Positions 32,981 to 42,876 of a DNA stretch of 64,000 nt are shown one piece after another. Under the pieces are notes generated by a model that was not told the origin of the DNA, searched no databases, and saw nothing but the letters and a program-made list of their open reading frames with translations. Made by a program: the position numbers and the translations under genes. The first letter of the stretch is position 1, and every line of letters begins with the position of its first letter. The DNA is from Gammaproteobacteria bacterium. Lineage in GTDB: Bacteria > Pseudomonadota > Gammaproteobacteria > Burkholderiales > Nitrosomonadaceae. The DNA lies in assembly GCA_015709635.1 (NCBI GenBank), contig CP054180.1, forward strand, positions 3,100,001 through 3,164,000. Direction: 5' to 3'.

Positions 32981-34396
32981 TTAATGTTTTTTCTGTCCGA
33001 AACTGAAAAATTTGTTTTCCATATCCTTGACCGCGGCAACGAATACTTCCGCGCGATGGATATAATTCCTGAACATATCGAAACTGGCGCATGCCGGCGA
33101 CAGCAAGACCACATCACCGGGCTGCGCCAGTAAAAAACTCTTTTGCATGGCTTCTTCCATGGTCACGGCGAAATGCAACGGCACGCCGCAATCTTTCAAC
33201 TCGCCTGCGATGATGCCCGCATCCCGACCGATCAACACGACGGCGCGGGCATTATTGGCAACCGCTTCCCGCAGATAGGAAAAATCCTGTCCCTTGCCGT
33301 CGCCGCCGGCGATTAAAATGACGTTTTGTTTCATACCGCTCAAAGCGGCCACGGTGGCACCGACATTGGTGCTCTTGGAGTCATCGTAAAATGTGACACC
33401 GTTAAACGCCGCGACTTTCTCCATGCGGTGAGGCAAACCGCGGAATTCCCGCAGCGCCGCCAAGAGCGGATCGATGGCGACGCCGAGCGCGCGGCACATT
33501 GCCAGCGCCGCGAGTGCATTGATCGCATTGTGCAAGCCGTAAACATTCAGCTCGGAAGCTTTCATCAATGCCCGGCCGCCTTCCAGCAACCACAAATCAT
33601 CACCGTCGTGGCGCAAACCGTAATCCGCTTCAGTAGGCGGCTCATCCACACCGAACGTGATTTGTTTTCTGCCGGGCAAAGCCATGGCGCAAACACCGGG
33701 ATCGTTGCGGTTCAGAACTTGTACACCTTTACCGGCCTGTTCATGCAGAAACACCCTGGCCTTGGCCGTGGCGTAATCGCGCATGCCGCTGTAGCGATCC
33801 AGATGATCCTCGCTCAAGTTCAACACGGTCGCGACATCGGCATTCAAATTGTGCGTCGTTTCCAATTGGAAACTGGAAGTTTCCAACACCCAGGCTTGCG
33901 GCCAGTCGCCCGCATCGATGCGCTGCATCAGCGCATTCAGCACGGCGGGACCGATATTGCCCGCCACTTCCACATTCCAGCCGCATTTCTTCAGCATGGC
34001 GCCGGTCATCGCAGTGACCGTTGTTTTGCCGTTGGAACCGGAAATTGCCACGACCTTCGGTCTTGGCAAATGACTCTGCGCGAGCGCCCAGGAAAAAAGC
34101 ACCATGTCGCCAATCACCGGTATTCCGCGCTGCATTGCTTGCTGCACGCCGGGATCCGCGAGCGGCACGCCGGGACTGATCGCAATCATGTCGATCCCGT
34201 CAAAAACCGTCGCTGTGAATTTGCCTTTATGCAATTGCACGGCTGGAAATTCGGCTGCGATTTGCTGCCAGTTGGGCGGCTCCAGGCGGCTGTCGGCAAC
34301 ACGCACCGTGGCGCCCTGACGTAACAGCCATTTCACCATGGACAAACCGGTTTCACCCATCCCCAGCACCAAAATTGTTTTCCCTTGCACATTCAT
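32981..34396 (-). CDS. murD: UDP-N-acetylmuramoylalanine-D-glutamate ligase
   Basis: Protein of 471 aa. It adds D-Glu to UDP-MurNAc-L-Ala. Motifs: VLGMGETGLSMVKWLLRQGA, GSNGKTTVTAMTGAML, LETSSFQLE, LNLSEDHLDRY and DDSKSTNVGATVAAL. The start overlaps mraY by 4 bp. A large plus-strand frame across 33326-34324 is a shadow of this gene. Confidence 0.97.
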   Translation of the reverse strand: MNVQGKTILVLGMGETGLSMVKWLLRQGATVRVADSRLEPPNWQQIAAEFPAVQLHKGKFTATVFDGIDMIAISPGVPLADPGVQQAMQRGIPVIGDMVLFSWALAQSHLPRPKVVAISGSNGKTTVTAMTGAMLKKCGWNVEVAGNIGPAVLNALMQRIDAGDWPQAWVLETSSFQLETTHNLNADVATVLNLSEDHLDRYSGMRDYATAKARVFLHEQAGKGVQVLNRNDPGVCAMALPGRKQITFGVDEPPTEADYGLRHDGDDLWLLEGGRALMKASELNVYGLHNAINALAALAMCRALGVAIDPLLAALREFRGLPHRMEKVAAFNGVTFYDDSKSTNVGATVAALSGMKQNVILIAGGDGKGQDFSYLREAVANNARAVVLIGRDAGIIAGELKDCGVPLHFAVTMEEAMQKSFLLAQPGDVVLLSPACASFDMFRNYIHRAEVFVAAVKDMENKFFSFGQKKH

Positions 34397-35478
34397 CGTA
34401 ATTTTAATGTCGACAACCCAACCAATACCAAGATGAAGGTGATAATCCAGAATCTGACGACCACCTGATTTTCTTTCCAGCCTTTCAATTCAAAATGATG
34501 ATGCAGCGGTGCCATGCGAAAAATCCGTTTGCCCAGCAACTTGAATGACGCCACCTGCAGCATCACGGATAGCGCTTCCACGACAAAAACCCCGCCCATG
34601 ATGACCAGTACGATTTCCTGGCGCACGATCACGGTAACGATTCCCAAAGCAGCACCCAGTGCCAATGCGCCGACATCGCCCATGAATACTTCGGCGGGGT
34701 AGGCGTTGAACCATAAAAAGGCAAGCCCGGCACCCGCCATGGCGCCGCAAAACACGGCCAATTCCCCGGCGTTCGGGATATAGGGAATACCGAGATACTT
34801 GGCAAAGACCACGTGACCCGCTGCGTAAGCAAAAACCGCAAGCGCACTGCTGATCATGACCGTCGGCATGATGGCCAAACCGTCCAGGCCGTCAGTCAGA
34901 TTCACCGCATTGCTGGTGCCGACGATGACAAAATAAGCCAGCACGACAAACCCCGTTGCTCCCAGAGGAATCGCGACCTCCTTGAAAAAGGGCACGATCA
35001 TGTCGGTTTGTGCCGGGATTTCGGCAGTCGACGCCAGGTATAGCGCAACCGCGAATGCGATTAGCGATTGCCAGAAAAATTTAGCGCGCGCGGAAAGTCC
35101 CTTCGGATTGCGATGGACGACTTTGCGATAATCGTCGACCCAGCCGATCACACCGAATCCCAGCGTGGTCGCCAGCACCACCCAGATATAGCGGTTGTTC
35201 AAATCGGACCATAGCAGCGTCGTCAGAATGATCGACATCAAGATCAGGGCACCGCCCATCGTCGGTGTGCCGACTTTGACGAGATGCGTTTGCGGACCAT
35301 CGTCGCGCACCGCTTGTCCGATTTTGTACGCGGTCAGTTTACGGATCATCAGCGGACCGATGACAAAAGAAATTGCTAATGCTGTTAGTGCGGCCAGTAC
35401 GGTACGCAACGTGATATAACTGAACACATTGAATGCGCGTATGTCCTGCGCCAGCCATTGCGCGAGTGTCAGCAGCAT
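34393..35478 (-). CDS. mraY: Phospho-N-acetylmuramoyl-pentapeptide transferase
   Basis: Protein of 361 aa with about ten membrane segments. MraY makes lipid I by moving phospho-MurNAc-pentapeptide to undecaprenyl phosphate. Motifs: DDGPQTHLVKVGTPTMGGA, WVDDYRKV (a catalytic DD), NAVNLTDGLDGLAIMP, NAYPAEVFMGDVGALALG and APLHHHFELKGW. The start overlaps murF by 10 bp. Confidence 0.98.
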   Translation of the reverse strand: MLLTLAQWLAQDIRAFNVFSYITLRTVLAALTALAISFVIGPLMIRKLTAYKIGQAVRDDGPQTHLVKVGTPTMGGALILMSIILTTLLWSDLNNRYIWVVLATTLGFGVIGWVDDYRKVVHRNPKGLSARAKFFWQSLIAFAVALYLASTAEIPAQTDMIVPFFKEVAIPLGATGFVVLAYFVIVGTSNAVNLTDGLDGLAIMPTVMISSALAVFAYAAGHVVFAKYLGIPYIPNAGELAVFCGAMAGAGLAFLWFNAYPAEVFMGDVGALALGAALGIVTVIVRQEIVLVIMGGVFVVEALSVMLQVASFKLLGKRIFRMAPLHHHFELKGWKENQVVVRFWIITFILVLVGLSTLKLR

Positions 35479-36866
35479 GATGACTCCACCGGCTGTTCCA
35501 ATTGCTGCACCACCCGCTCCATGTGCATGAAACGCGATCCTTTCACCAGCAAAGTCACATCACCCGCCAGCAAGTTCTCGGTCTCGTGCAGCAACTCGTC
35601 AATATCATTGAAATGCCGCGCGCCTTTACCGAATTCTTCCGTTGCGTACGCGCTCAGCTCACCCAACGTCAATAACCGGTCAAGCCCGGCTTTGCGCGCT
35701 TCGCGCCCGATCGTGCGATGCAGGTCGATGGCGGATTTACCCAATTCCCCCATGTCGCCGAGCACCAGTATTTTTTTCCCTGTCGTGGCAGCCAGCACTG
35801 CAAGGGCGGCGCGCACCGATTCCGGATTGGCGTTGTAGGTATCGTCGATCAGCAGCGCATGATGCAAGCCGGATTTTTTCTGCAACCGGCCTTTTACCCC
35901 CTGGAACGATGTGAGACCGGCAACAATCGCTTCCTTGCCGATTCCCAACGCCGTGACTGCGGCGGCAGCGGCCAGTGCGTTATAGACGTTATGCACGCCC
36001 GGTGCCTGTAACACGACTTCCACGCTGCCATCCGGTAACTGCAGCTGAATCCTGCTGCTCAACCGGTCAGCTTGAAATCCGGCGTGCACTTGCGCTTTGT
36101 TGCGCAAACCGAAATCGACTATTCTGCGAGCACCGGCGTATTCCCGCCATAAAGCGGCGTAACGGTCATCCGCATTGATCACAGCAATCCCTTGCAAACC
36201 CAGCCCGGTAATAATTTCCGCCTTGGCGCGCGCCACCGCTTCCACGGAACCCAGCCCCTCAATATGCGCTGCGCCGGCATTGGTAATGACAGCGACATCC
36301 GGTTTTGCCAGCCCGGCCAGATAACCGATCTCGCCGATATGGTTCATGCCCATCTCGATCACCGCGTAGCGATGCTGCGGCCGTAAACGCAATAACATCT
36401 GCGGCACGCCGATATCGTTATTCAGATTTCCTTCGGTCGCCAGAACCTGATCGGTGCGTATTTTGTCCTCACCGCCAGCGGCAGTGTGCCGCAATATCGC
36501 CGCGATCATTTCTTTGACGGTAGTTTTGCCGTTGCTGCCGGTAACACCGATCAGCGGTAGCACAAACCGGCTGCGCCAGTGCGCCGCCAGTTGTCCTAGT
36601 GCTAATCGCGCATCCTCGACATGCAACAGGGGAATTCCGGCGGCCAAGGCATCGCCGCTCGCTGTGTGCGGAATCATCGCCGCGACCGCGCCTTTTTCCT
36701 TGGCGCTACCGACAAACTTACTGCCATCGAATCGTTCACCGCTTAAAGCCACGAACAGATCGCCTTCCTTGAGCGTGCGGCTGTCCGTACTCACCCCGGT
36801 AAACAACACATCGTGGCCGCTCCATTCGGCGTGCAATACTTGTGCCGCTTCCTGAACCGTCATCAT
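35469..36866 (-). CDS. murF: UDP-N-acetylmuramoyl-tripeptide-D-alanyl-D-alanine ligase
   Basis: Protein of 465 aa. It adds the D-Ala-D-Ala made by Ddl. Motifs: TGVSTDSRTLKEGDLFVALSGERFDG, GVTGSNGKTTVKEMIAAIL, EMGMNHIGEIGYL, NAGAAHIEGLGS and DDTYNANPESVRAAL. The start overlaps murE by 4 bp. Confidence 0.97.
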   Translation of the reverse strand: MMTVQEAAQVLHAEWSGHDVLFTGVSTDSRTLKEGDLFVALSGERFDGSKFVGSAKEKGAVAAMIPHTASGDALAAGIPLLHVEDARLALGQLAAHWRSRFVLPLIGVTGSNGKTTVKEMIAAILRHTAAGGEDKIRTDQVLATEGNLNNDIGVPQMLLRLRPQHRYAVIEMGMNHIGEIGYLAGLAKPDVAVITNAGAAHIEGLGSVEAVARAKAEIITGLGLQGIAVINADDRYAALWREYAGARRIVDFGLRNKAQVHAGFQADRLSSRIQLQLPDGSVEVVLQAPGVHNVYNALAAAAAVTALGIGKEAIVAGLTSFQGVKGRLQKKSGLHHALLIDDTYNANPESVRAALAVLAATTGKKILVLGDMGELGKSAIDLHRTIGREARKAGLDRLLTLGELSAYATEEFGKGARHFNDIDELLHETENLLAGDVTLLVKGSRFMHMERVVQQLEQPVESSCC

Positions 36867-38410
36867 GATTGAACCCGCACTTTTCTGGCCAAATCCTTCA
36901 GCACCTGTTGCACTACTTCAACATCACTGAAAGAAATTTTCTTGCCTTGTATTTCCTGGAGCCGTTCATGACCCTTGCCGGCAATCAGCACAATATCGCT
37001 GCTGTGCGCATTGGCAATGGCTTGATAAATAGCCAGTGCGCGATCGGTTTCAATCTGATAATTGTCCGCGCCTGCACCAGCAACGATATCTTTAATAATG
37101 TCCAGGGGATTTTCCGTGCGCGGGTTATCGCTGGTAAAAATGACTTCATCCGCCAAACGCGTCGCGACTTCGCCCACTATCGCACGTTTGCCTTTATCCC
37201 GGTCGCCGCCGCAACCGACAACGCAGAACAACCGCGCATTCCGCCCGGATGCCCGTTTTTTCGACTGAGCACTGCGCAAAAGCTCACGTAACGTGCATAG
37301 CACTTTCTCCAGTGCATCGGGGGTATGGGCGTAATCGACGATAATAATCGGCTGGTCAACCCCCTGGTATTTTTCCATCCGCCCCGGAATGGGTTGCACA
37401 CTCTGCAGCGACCGGACTGCATCCGGCAATCGAATCCCGCTTGCCAGCATGGTGGCAACCACGGCGAGCAAGTTTGATGCGTTGAATTTACCCAGCAAGC
37501 CGATTCTCAAATGTTCGCGATTATCCTCAAATTCGATATCAAACTCCAGTCCATGGAGATCAACTTTTAAATTCGAGCCGTACACCATTTTAAATTCGCC
37601 GGGATGATGCTCTTCCGGATAACGAAAGCCATAGCCGATTAATTGTGTCGCCTTATTGGCCAGCTGCCGCGACAATTCGACACCCAGCACATCGTCCATA
37701 TTGACGACCGCATACTGCAATCCCGGCCAGAAGAACAAGCGCGCCTTGGCGGCGGCATAGGCATCCATATCCTGGTGATAATCCAGATGGTCGCGTGACA
37801 AGTTGGTCAGCACCGCAACTGCAAAGGCAGTACCGTTAACCCGCCCCTGCACTAAACCGTGCGACGACACTTCCATCACCACACCGTGCGCATCCCGCTC
37901 GACAAATCCGGCCAGCGAGCGCTGCAATACGGCGGCATCGGGCGTCGTATTCTCCGCCATTGCCAACTCGCCGCAAAAACCGTTACCGAGCGTTCCCAGC
38001 ACGGCGGTTTTTTTGCCCAAGCTTGTCATCGCTTGCGCGTACCAGTGGCTGCACGATGTTTTGCCATTGGTTCCGGTGATTCCGACCATCCATAATTTTT
38101 CCGACGGGTAGTCGTAAACATGACTGGCAATCAAACCCGCCTTCATTTTCAGCTCATCAATCGCCAAGGCCGGAATCCGCCATTCCGGATTCCAGGTGAA
38201 GTTTTTCGGATCCCACAGCACGGCGTTGGCACCGGCGGCAATCGCCTGCGGAATGAAATCGCGCCCATCCGCCTTTTCCCCGGCATACGCCAGAAACGTG
38301 TCACCGGGTTGTATCTGCCGGCTATCCGTGACCAGATTTTTAATCGGAACACCCAGCTCATCCAGCAGATGATGATTGAACAGCTTCAGTGTTTTCTTTT
38401 TAATCGTCAT
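36863..38410 (-). CDS. murE: UDP-N-acetylmuramoyl-L-alanyl-D-glutamate-2,6-diaminopimelate ligase
   Basis: Protein of 515 aa. It adds the third residue of the stem peptide. Motifs: VTDSRQIQPGDTFLAYAG, GITGTNGKTSCSHWYAQ, MEVSSHGLVQGRV, LTNLSRDHLDYH and VDYAHTPDALEKVL. The substrate loop reads TSDNPRTENP, and DNPR is the marker for meso-diaminopimelate rather than lysine. It lies 5 bp after ftsI. Confidence 0.97.
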   Translation of the reverse strand: MTIKKKTLKLFNHHLLDELGVPIKNLVTDSRQIQPGDTFLAYAGEKADGRDFIPQAIAAGANAVLWDPKNFTWNPEWRIPALAIDELKMKAGLIASHVYDYPSEKLWMVGITGTNGKTSCSHWYAQAMTSLGKKTAVLGTLGNGFCGELAMAENTTPDAAVLQRSLAGFVERDAHGVVMEVSSHGLVQGRVNGTAFAVAVLTNLSRDHLDYHQDMDAYAAAKARLFFWPGLQYAVVNMDDVLGVELSRQLANKATQLIGYGFRYPEEHHPGEFKMVYGSNLKVDLHGLEFDIEFEDNREHLRIGLLGKFNASNLLAVVATMLASGIRLPDAVRSLQSVQPIPGRMEKYQGVDQPIIIVDYAHTPDALEKVLCTLRELLRSAQSKKRASGRNARLFCVVGCGGDRDKGKRAIVGEVATRLADEVIFTSDNPRTENPLDIIKDIVAGAGADNYQIETDRALAIYQAIANAHSSDIVLIAGKGHERLQEIQGKKISFSDVEVVQQVLKDLARKVRVQS

Positions 38411-38415
38411 CCCAT

Positions 38416-40140
38416 TTATCCTTCGTCACCCATTTCAGGGGTTGCGGTAAAGGTAATGACATTATTGGCCGGCGCATCCGGCGGAATATTCAGGATGCGC
38501 AGCGCGCCGGACATGACTTTACTGAACACCGGTGCCGCCACGGCGCCACCGAAATATTTACCGGCGGAAGGCTCGTCGATCATCACGGCGATGATCAAGC
38601 GCGGATTCGATGCCGGTGCGTAGCCGACAAACGTGGAGATATAGCGTTTATTGGCGTACTGGCCGTCGACCAGCTTATGTGCCGTGCCCGTTTTACCGGC
38701 GACTCGGTAGCCGCTGATCTGCGCCAGCGGAGCCGTACCGCCGGGCTTGGTGGCCATCTCCAGCATGCGACTCATCGCCTGCGCAGTATCGCGCGAGATG
38801 ACACGCTGCCCCATCACCGGCATGTTTTGTTTCAACAACGAGATCGGTTTCAACTCGCCGCCGCTGGCGAAAATCGTATAGGCGCGCGCCAGTTGCATCA
38901 GACTGGTTGAGATGCCGTGGCCGTACGACATCGTGGCTTGTTCAATCGGCCGCCATTTATTGTAGGGGCGCAATATGCCGCTGGCTTCACCGGGAAAACC
39001 GGAATTCGTCAGCGTGCCGAATCCGGAGCGGTTAAACATTTCCCACATGGTTTGCGATTCCAGCGACAAGGCGATTTTTGACGTTCCGACATTACTCGAT
39101 TGCTGGATGATTTGAGCCACCGTCAATTCACCTTTATTGCTGACATCGCGTATGGTTTTTTTACCTACTTGCCACGTCCCCGGCGCGGTTTGCAGTACCG
39201 TATTGGCATTGACTTTACCGATTTCCATCGCAATCGCCACGGTAAATGGTTTTAATGTCGAGCCCGGTTCGAACGTATCGATCAACGCCCGGTTGCGCAG
39301 TCTTTCATTGGTAATGGATGAGCGTCTGTTCGGGTTATACGCCGGTAAATTGGTCAGAGCCAGAATTTCGCCGGTTTGCGCGTCCAGCACGACGATGCTG
39401 CCGGCTTTGGCGTTATTGGCCAGCACCGCATCTTTCAATTCCGCATGCGCGCGATACTGAATTCTTCTATCGATGGACAACACCAAATCATGACCCGGCT
39501 TGGGCGGACGGATGTTCTCCACATCCTCGATAATCTGCCCTTTGTTATCCTTGAGCACGCGGCGCCGTCCTAGCTCACCCGCGAGCGTGTCTTGCCAGCC
39601 GCGCTCCACGCCTTCCTGGCCTTCGTCGTTGATATCGGTAAATCCCAGCACATGCGCGGCAAACTCGCTTTCCGGATAATAGCGCTTGGATTCGCTGGTT
39701 AAATGAATCCCTTTGATTTTCATCTTCATGATTTTTTCAGCGGTATCCGGCACCACTTGCCGCTTCAAATAAACAAATCGGCTATTTTCCCGGTTGAGGC
39801 GGGCATCGATCTCGGCGCTATCCATCTCGAGCAAACCCGCCAATTGCTTCAATTGTTCCGGCTTGATATCGATCATTTTCGGATCGGCGTAAATCGAGGC
39901 AACCGGTGAACTGATCGCCAGGATATGACCATTGCGGTCGGTAATCATGCCGCGGTCGGCATTCATTTCCACGACGCGGCTGTAACGCGACTCGCCTTTC
40001 TCCTGCAAAAAATCATGGTGCATGCCTTGCAAATACGCCGCACGTCCCGCCAAACTGATCAACCCCAGCACCAGCAAACCGAACAGCAGCAGCGAGCGCC
40101 ACGTCGATAGCTTGATTTGCCGTAATTCGGGTTTGATCAT
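38416..40140 (-). CDS. ftsI: Septal peptidoglycan transpeptidase FtsI (PBP3)
   Basis: Protein of 574 aa: short cytoplasmic tail, one membrane segment (SLLLFGLLVLGLISLAGRAAY), the pedestal domain (ADRGMITDRNGHILA), and a transpeptidase domain with the three active-site motifs, STLKPF (SxxK), SSN and KTGT. FtsI cross-links septal peptidoglycan and is the target of aztreonam-like beta-lactams. The start overlaps ftsL by 4 bp. Confidence 0.98.
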   Translation of the reverse strand: MIKPELRQIKLSTWRSLLLFGLLVLGLISLAGRAAYLQGMHHDFLQEKGESRYSRVVEMNADRGMITDRNGHILAISSPVASIYADPKMIDIKPEQLKQLAGLLEMDSAEIDARLNRENSRFVYLKRQVVPDTAEKIMKMKIKGIHLTSESKRYYPESEFAAHVLGFTDINDEGQEGVERGWQDTLAGELGRRRVLKDNKGQIIEDVENIRPPKPGHDLVLSIDRRIQYRAHAELKDAVLANNAKAGSIVVLDAQTGEILALTNLPAYNPNRRSSITNERLRNRALIDTFEPGSTLKPFTVAIAMEIGKVNANTVLQTAPGTWQVGKKTIRDVSNKGELTVAQIIQQSSNVGTSKIALSLESQTMWEMFNRSGFGTLTNSGFPGEASGILRPYNKWRPIEQATMSYGHGISTSLMQLARAYTIFASGGELKPISLLKQNMPVMGQRVISRDTAQAMSRMLEMATKPGGTAPLAQISGYRVAGKTGTAHKLVDGQYANKRYISTFVGYAPASNPRLIIAVMIDEPSAGKYFGGAVAAPVFSKVMSGALRILNIPPDAPANNVITFTATPEMGDEG

Positions 40141-40439
40141 GGTTTTAACCCTTTCGCATCCAGCCGATCCTCGGCCTCATTGATCGATACGATTTGCATG
40201 CTGGCCGCGGCCGGCACGGTCATTTTCAGATGTTCTCTCGCGATGTGCTCGATCCGGCCATGCATAATCAATGTGCTCTGTTCCAGTTGCAATCTGCCCC
40301 ATTCCACATCCAGCTTACGCTCGATTTCCTTTTCATTTTCCAGCGCCATAAACAGCTTGCGCACCATATGCTGCGAGGTCACCACACCCAACGCACATGC
40401 GATCAATATAAAAACCAGAAAAATGTTCAGCTTGAACAT
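40137..40439 (-). CDS. ftsL: Cell division protein FtsL
   Basis: Protein of 100 aa, a bitopic protein: membrane segment FLVFILIACALGVVTSQHM near the N-terminus, then a coiled-coil-prone periplasmic region (LENEKEIERKLDVEWGRLQLEQS) and HGRIEHIAREHLKM. FtsL forms a complex with FtsB and FtsQ. Sequence is weakly conserved in the family; position between rsmH and ftsI supports the call. Confidence 0.93.
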   Translation of the reverse strand: MFKLNIFLVFILIACALGVVTSQHMVRKLFMALENEKEIERKLDVEWGRLQLEQSTLIMHGRIEHIAREHLKMTVPAAASMQIVSINEAEDRLDAKGLKP

Positions 40440-40443
40440 CCCG

Positions 40444-41382
40444 TCATCCGTTTAGGGTTACTTTCTCAGCCACACGCATTACCGCGCTTCTCGCCCGCAC
40501 ATTTTCATCCACTTCTAGCTCGCCTGGCCGCACCGCCCGGCCAATCACACGCAAAGTCTGTTTGCTCAACTTTTGCACATCTTTTTCCCGCAGCGGTACA
40601 CCGCGCGGCAATTCGTCGGTACTGGCAGCCTTACGCATAAATTGTTTGACCATACGATCCTCCAACGAATGAAAACTGATCACCACCAACCTGCCGCCCG
40701 GATTCAACAACTCCACGCATTGCGGCAAAACAAGCGATAATTCTTCAAGCTCCTGATTGAGAAAAATCCGTATCGCCTGAAAAGTGCGCGTCGCCGGATG
40801 CCGCATGCTTTCCCGCTGACGCGGGCGCACAACCCCTGAAACAATTTCCGCAAGTTGCGATGTGGTAACAATCGGCTGCCGCGCTCTTGCCACAACTATC
40901 GCTTTTGCAATCTGCCGGGCAAACCGCTCTTCTCCATAGTCCTTGATCACTCGTTCCAGTTGCTCTTCCGCAACAGTCGCCAGCCATTCAGCCGCCGTTT
41001 GCCCCTGCGTTATATCCATGCGCATATCGAGCGGCCCACCAGCGCGGAAACTGAATCCGCGCGAAACTTCCTCCAATTGCGGCGACGACACCCCTAAATC
41101 CAGCAATACGCCGTCAATCTTGGCAATCCCAAGCTGCTGCAATATCCGTTGCATGTGCGCGAAACTGCCATGTCGGATACAAAACCGCTCGTCGGCAATT
41201 GCCTCAGCCGAAACGACCGCCGCCGGATCCCGATCCAACGCAATAAGCCGCCCATGCTCACCCAATCGCATCAAGATCTGGCGGCTATGGCCGCCGCGCC
41301 CGAATGTCGCATCGACATACACGCCATCCGGTTTGATCGCCAATGCATCGACCGCTTCATGCAGCAAAACCGGAATGTGCAT
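40444..41382 (-). CDS. rsmH: 16S rRNA (cytosine-1402-N4)-methyltransferase
   Basis: Protein of 312 aa (MraW). It methylates N4 of C1402 in 16S rRNA with S-adenosylmethionine. Motifs: HIPVLLHEAVDAL, VDATFGRGGHSRQIL, LLDLGVSSPQLEEVSRGFSF, GPLDMRMD, TFQAIRIFLNQELEEL and VVISFHSLEDRMVK. It is 21 bp after mraZ. Confidence 0.98.
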   Translation of the reverse strand: MHIPVLLHEAVDALAIKPDGVYVDATFGRGGHSRQILMRLGEHGRLIALDRDPAAVVSAEAIADERFCIRHGSFAHMQRILQQLGIAKIDGVLLDLGVSSPQLEEVSRGFSFRAGGPLDMRMDITQGQTAAEWLATVAEEQLERVIKDYGEERFARQIAKAIVVARARQPIVTTSQLAEIVSGVVRPRQRESMRHPATRTFQAIRIFLNQELEELSLVLPQCVELLNPGGRLVVISFHSLEDRMVKQFMRKAASTDELPRGVPLREKDVQKLSKQTLRVIGRAVRPGELEVDENVRARSAVMRVAEKVTLNG

Positions 41383-41403
41383 CTACTGCTTTTCCGGTCT
41401 CAG

Positions 41404-41850
41404 TTACAACGAAAAACCATCCAATTCAGGCGGTATATCGCCATCCTTGAATGCCAGCGCTTCTTCAATCTGCAAATTCCATTGCTCTTCATTCCACAAC
41501 TCGAACTTTGTCCCTTGACCGACCAAAACCACATCCTTGGACAAACCGGCAAAAATACGCAGCGGCGGCGGCAGCAAAATGCGGCCAGCAGCATCCATTT
41601 CGACATCACTGGCGTTACCCACCAGCAGCCGCTGCAAATTGCGGGTCTTCGAATCAAAACTGGAAAGATTATTGAGTTTTTGTTCTATCGGCTCCCAAGC
41701 CGGCTGAGGATAAATCAGCAGACACTTGGAAGGATCAACAGTCACAATCAAGTGTCCTGTGCAAGAAGACATCAGCTCGCCACGGTATCTTGCGGGTATC
41801 GCAAGCCTACCTTTTGCATCCAGACTGAGTTGCGTGACGCCACGAAACAT
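41404..41850 (-). CDS. mraZ: Transcriptional regulator MraZ
   Basis: Protein of 148 aa with two SpoVT/AbrB-like domains (FRGVTQLSLDAKGRLAIPARYR and SDVEMDAAGRILLPPPLR), each with the conserved DxxGR. MraZ represses its own dcw promoter in E. coli by binding GTGGGN repeats. An AGGAGA ribosome site precedes the ATG. First gene of the dcw cluster; its predicted boxes are directly upstream. Confidence 0.97.
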   Translation of the reverse strand: MFRGVTQLSLDAKGRLAIPARYRGELMSSCTGHLIVTVDPSKCLLIYPQPAWEPIEQKLNNLSSFDSKTRNLQRLLVGNASDVEMDAAGRILLPPPLRIFAGLSKDVVLVGQGTKFELWNEEQWNLQIEEALAFKDGDIPPELDGFSL

Positions 41851-41898
41851 GCTGTCTCCTCAAATTTTGGAAAAATTTATCGAGGCCCACCAAATTTT

Positions 41899-41950
41899 CC
41901 CACATTCCCCCACCACTTCCCACTTTAATCAAAAAAACCCTGCTAGTCAA
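41899..41950 (-). promoter_or_regulatory. dcw cluster promoter with three MraZ boxes
   Basis: Read on the minus strand: a -35 TTGACT (41950-41945), a 17-bp spacer and a -10 TAAAGT (41927-41922). Three boxes follow, GTGGGA, GTGGGG and GTGGGA, starting at 41923, 41913 and 41903, exactly 10 bp apart. The first overlaps the -10. A fourth GTGGG starts at 41890, 13 bp on. MraZ is known to bind such direct repeats, so binding should block the promoter and make the cluster autoregulated. Confidence 0.85.
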
Positions 41951-42164
41951 GCAAGAAATTGGGCTTTTATAGTTATGTGACAAAGACTTAAAGCCACAGC
42001 GGATTAGCGCCAAGAAGGCAATAAAATATTCAAATAAATAAGATAGATAGGAGAAGAATCAGAGGAAGAATGTTAATTCGGCCACAGGAATGCACCGGAC
42101 AGGATTGTTTTAAGAAGCAAAAAAATGCACACTTCGCGGTTTCAATTTCCCACTTTAACCGCCG

Positions 42165-42782
42165 ATGACACCCGCTTATTGGACTCAAGCCACTCAAGAA
42201 CTGGCCGCCCGCGATACCGTCATGCAGCAATTGATCGGACAGTTTCCCGATGCCACGCTGGTCTCGCGCGGCTGCGCATTCACCACGCTGGCACGCTCCA
42301 TCGTCGGGCAGCAAATCTCCGTCAAAGCCGCCGAAAGCGTCTGGCAAAAAGTGATCGGCGCAATCCCGGACATCACGCCGCACACCATTGCCGCTGCCGA
42401 GGAGGAATTACTGAGATCGTGCGGATTGTCCGCGAGAAAGGTCATCTACCTGCACGATTTATCGCGGCACTTCCGCGAAGGGGATTTGAATGAAACGGCG
42501 TGGGAAGATCTGGACGATGAAAGCATCATCAAACAACTGATTCAAGTCAAAGGCATCGGCCGCTGGACGGCGGAAATGTTCCTGATTTTCCACCTACACC
42601 GCCCGGATGTGCTGCCGCTGGACGACATCGGCCTGCAACGCGCAATGAGCCTGCACTACCTTGAAAAACAACCGGTCGACAAAAAAACCATGCTCGAACT
42701 CGCCAAGCCATGGCAGCCCTGGCGCTCGGTCGCAACCTGGTACTTATGGCGCAGCTTGGATCCGCTGCCGGTGGCGTATTGA
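42165..42782 (+). CDS. DNA-3-methyladenine glycosylase II (AlkA-like, HhH-GPD)
   Basis: Protein of 205 aa, the short form lacking the N-terminal AlkA domain. HhH-GPD fold: ARSIVGQQISVKAAESVW, the helix-hairpin-helix LIQVKGIGRWTAEMFLIF, and the catalytic aspartate in VLPLDDIGLQRAM. It removes alkylated purines from DNA in base-excision repair. Divergent from mraZ, with a promoter presumably in the 314-bp gap. It ends just before the probable integron cassette. Confidence 0.93.
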   Translation: MTPAYWTQATQELAARDTVMQQLIGQFPDATLVSRGCAFTTLARSIVGQQISVKAAESVWQKVIGAIPDITPHTIAAAEEELLRSCGLSARKVIYLHDLSRHFREGDLNETAWEDLDDESIIKQLIQVKGIGRWTAEMFLIFHLHRPDVLPLDDIGLQRAMSLHYLEKQPVDKKTMLELAKPWQPWRSVATWYLWRSLDPLPVAY

Positions 42783-42876
42783 AGGAGTTCAGTTATAGAG
42801 TATTCAATTACAATAGCATCTCTGTTAACGAATTTATGCAGATATTTTGCTTTTTTAGCTATCTTTCCAATTCGAG

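Noticed and set aside
33326..34324. A 332-codon plus-strand open frame opposite murD
   Set aside because: Antisense shadow of a conserved gene; no ribosome site or family features.
41149..41928. A 259-codon plus-strand frame across rsmH and mraZ
   Set aside because: Antisense to two conserved genes and to the MraZ boxes.
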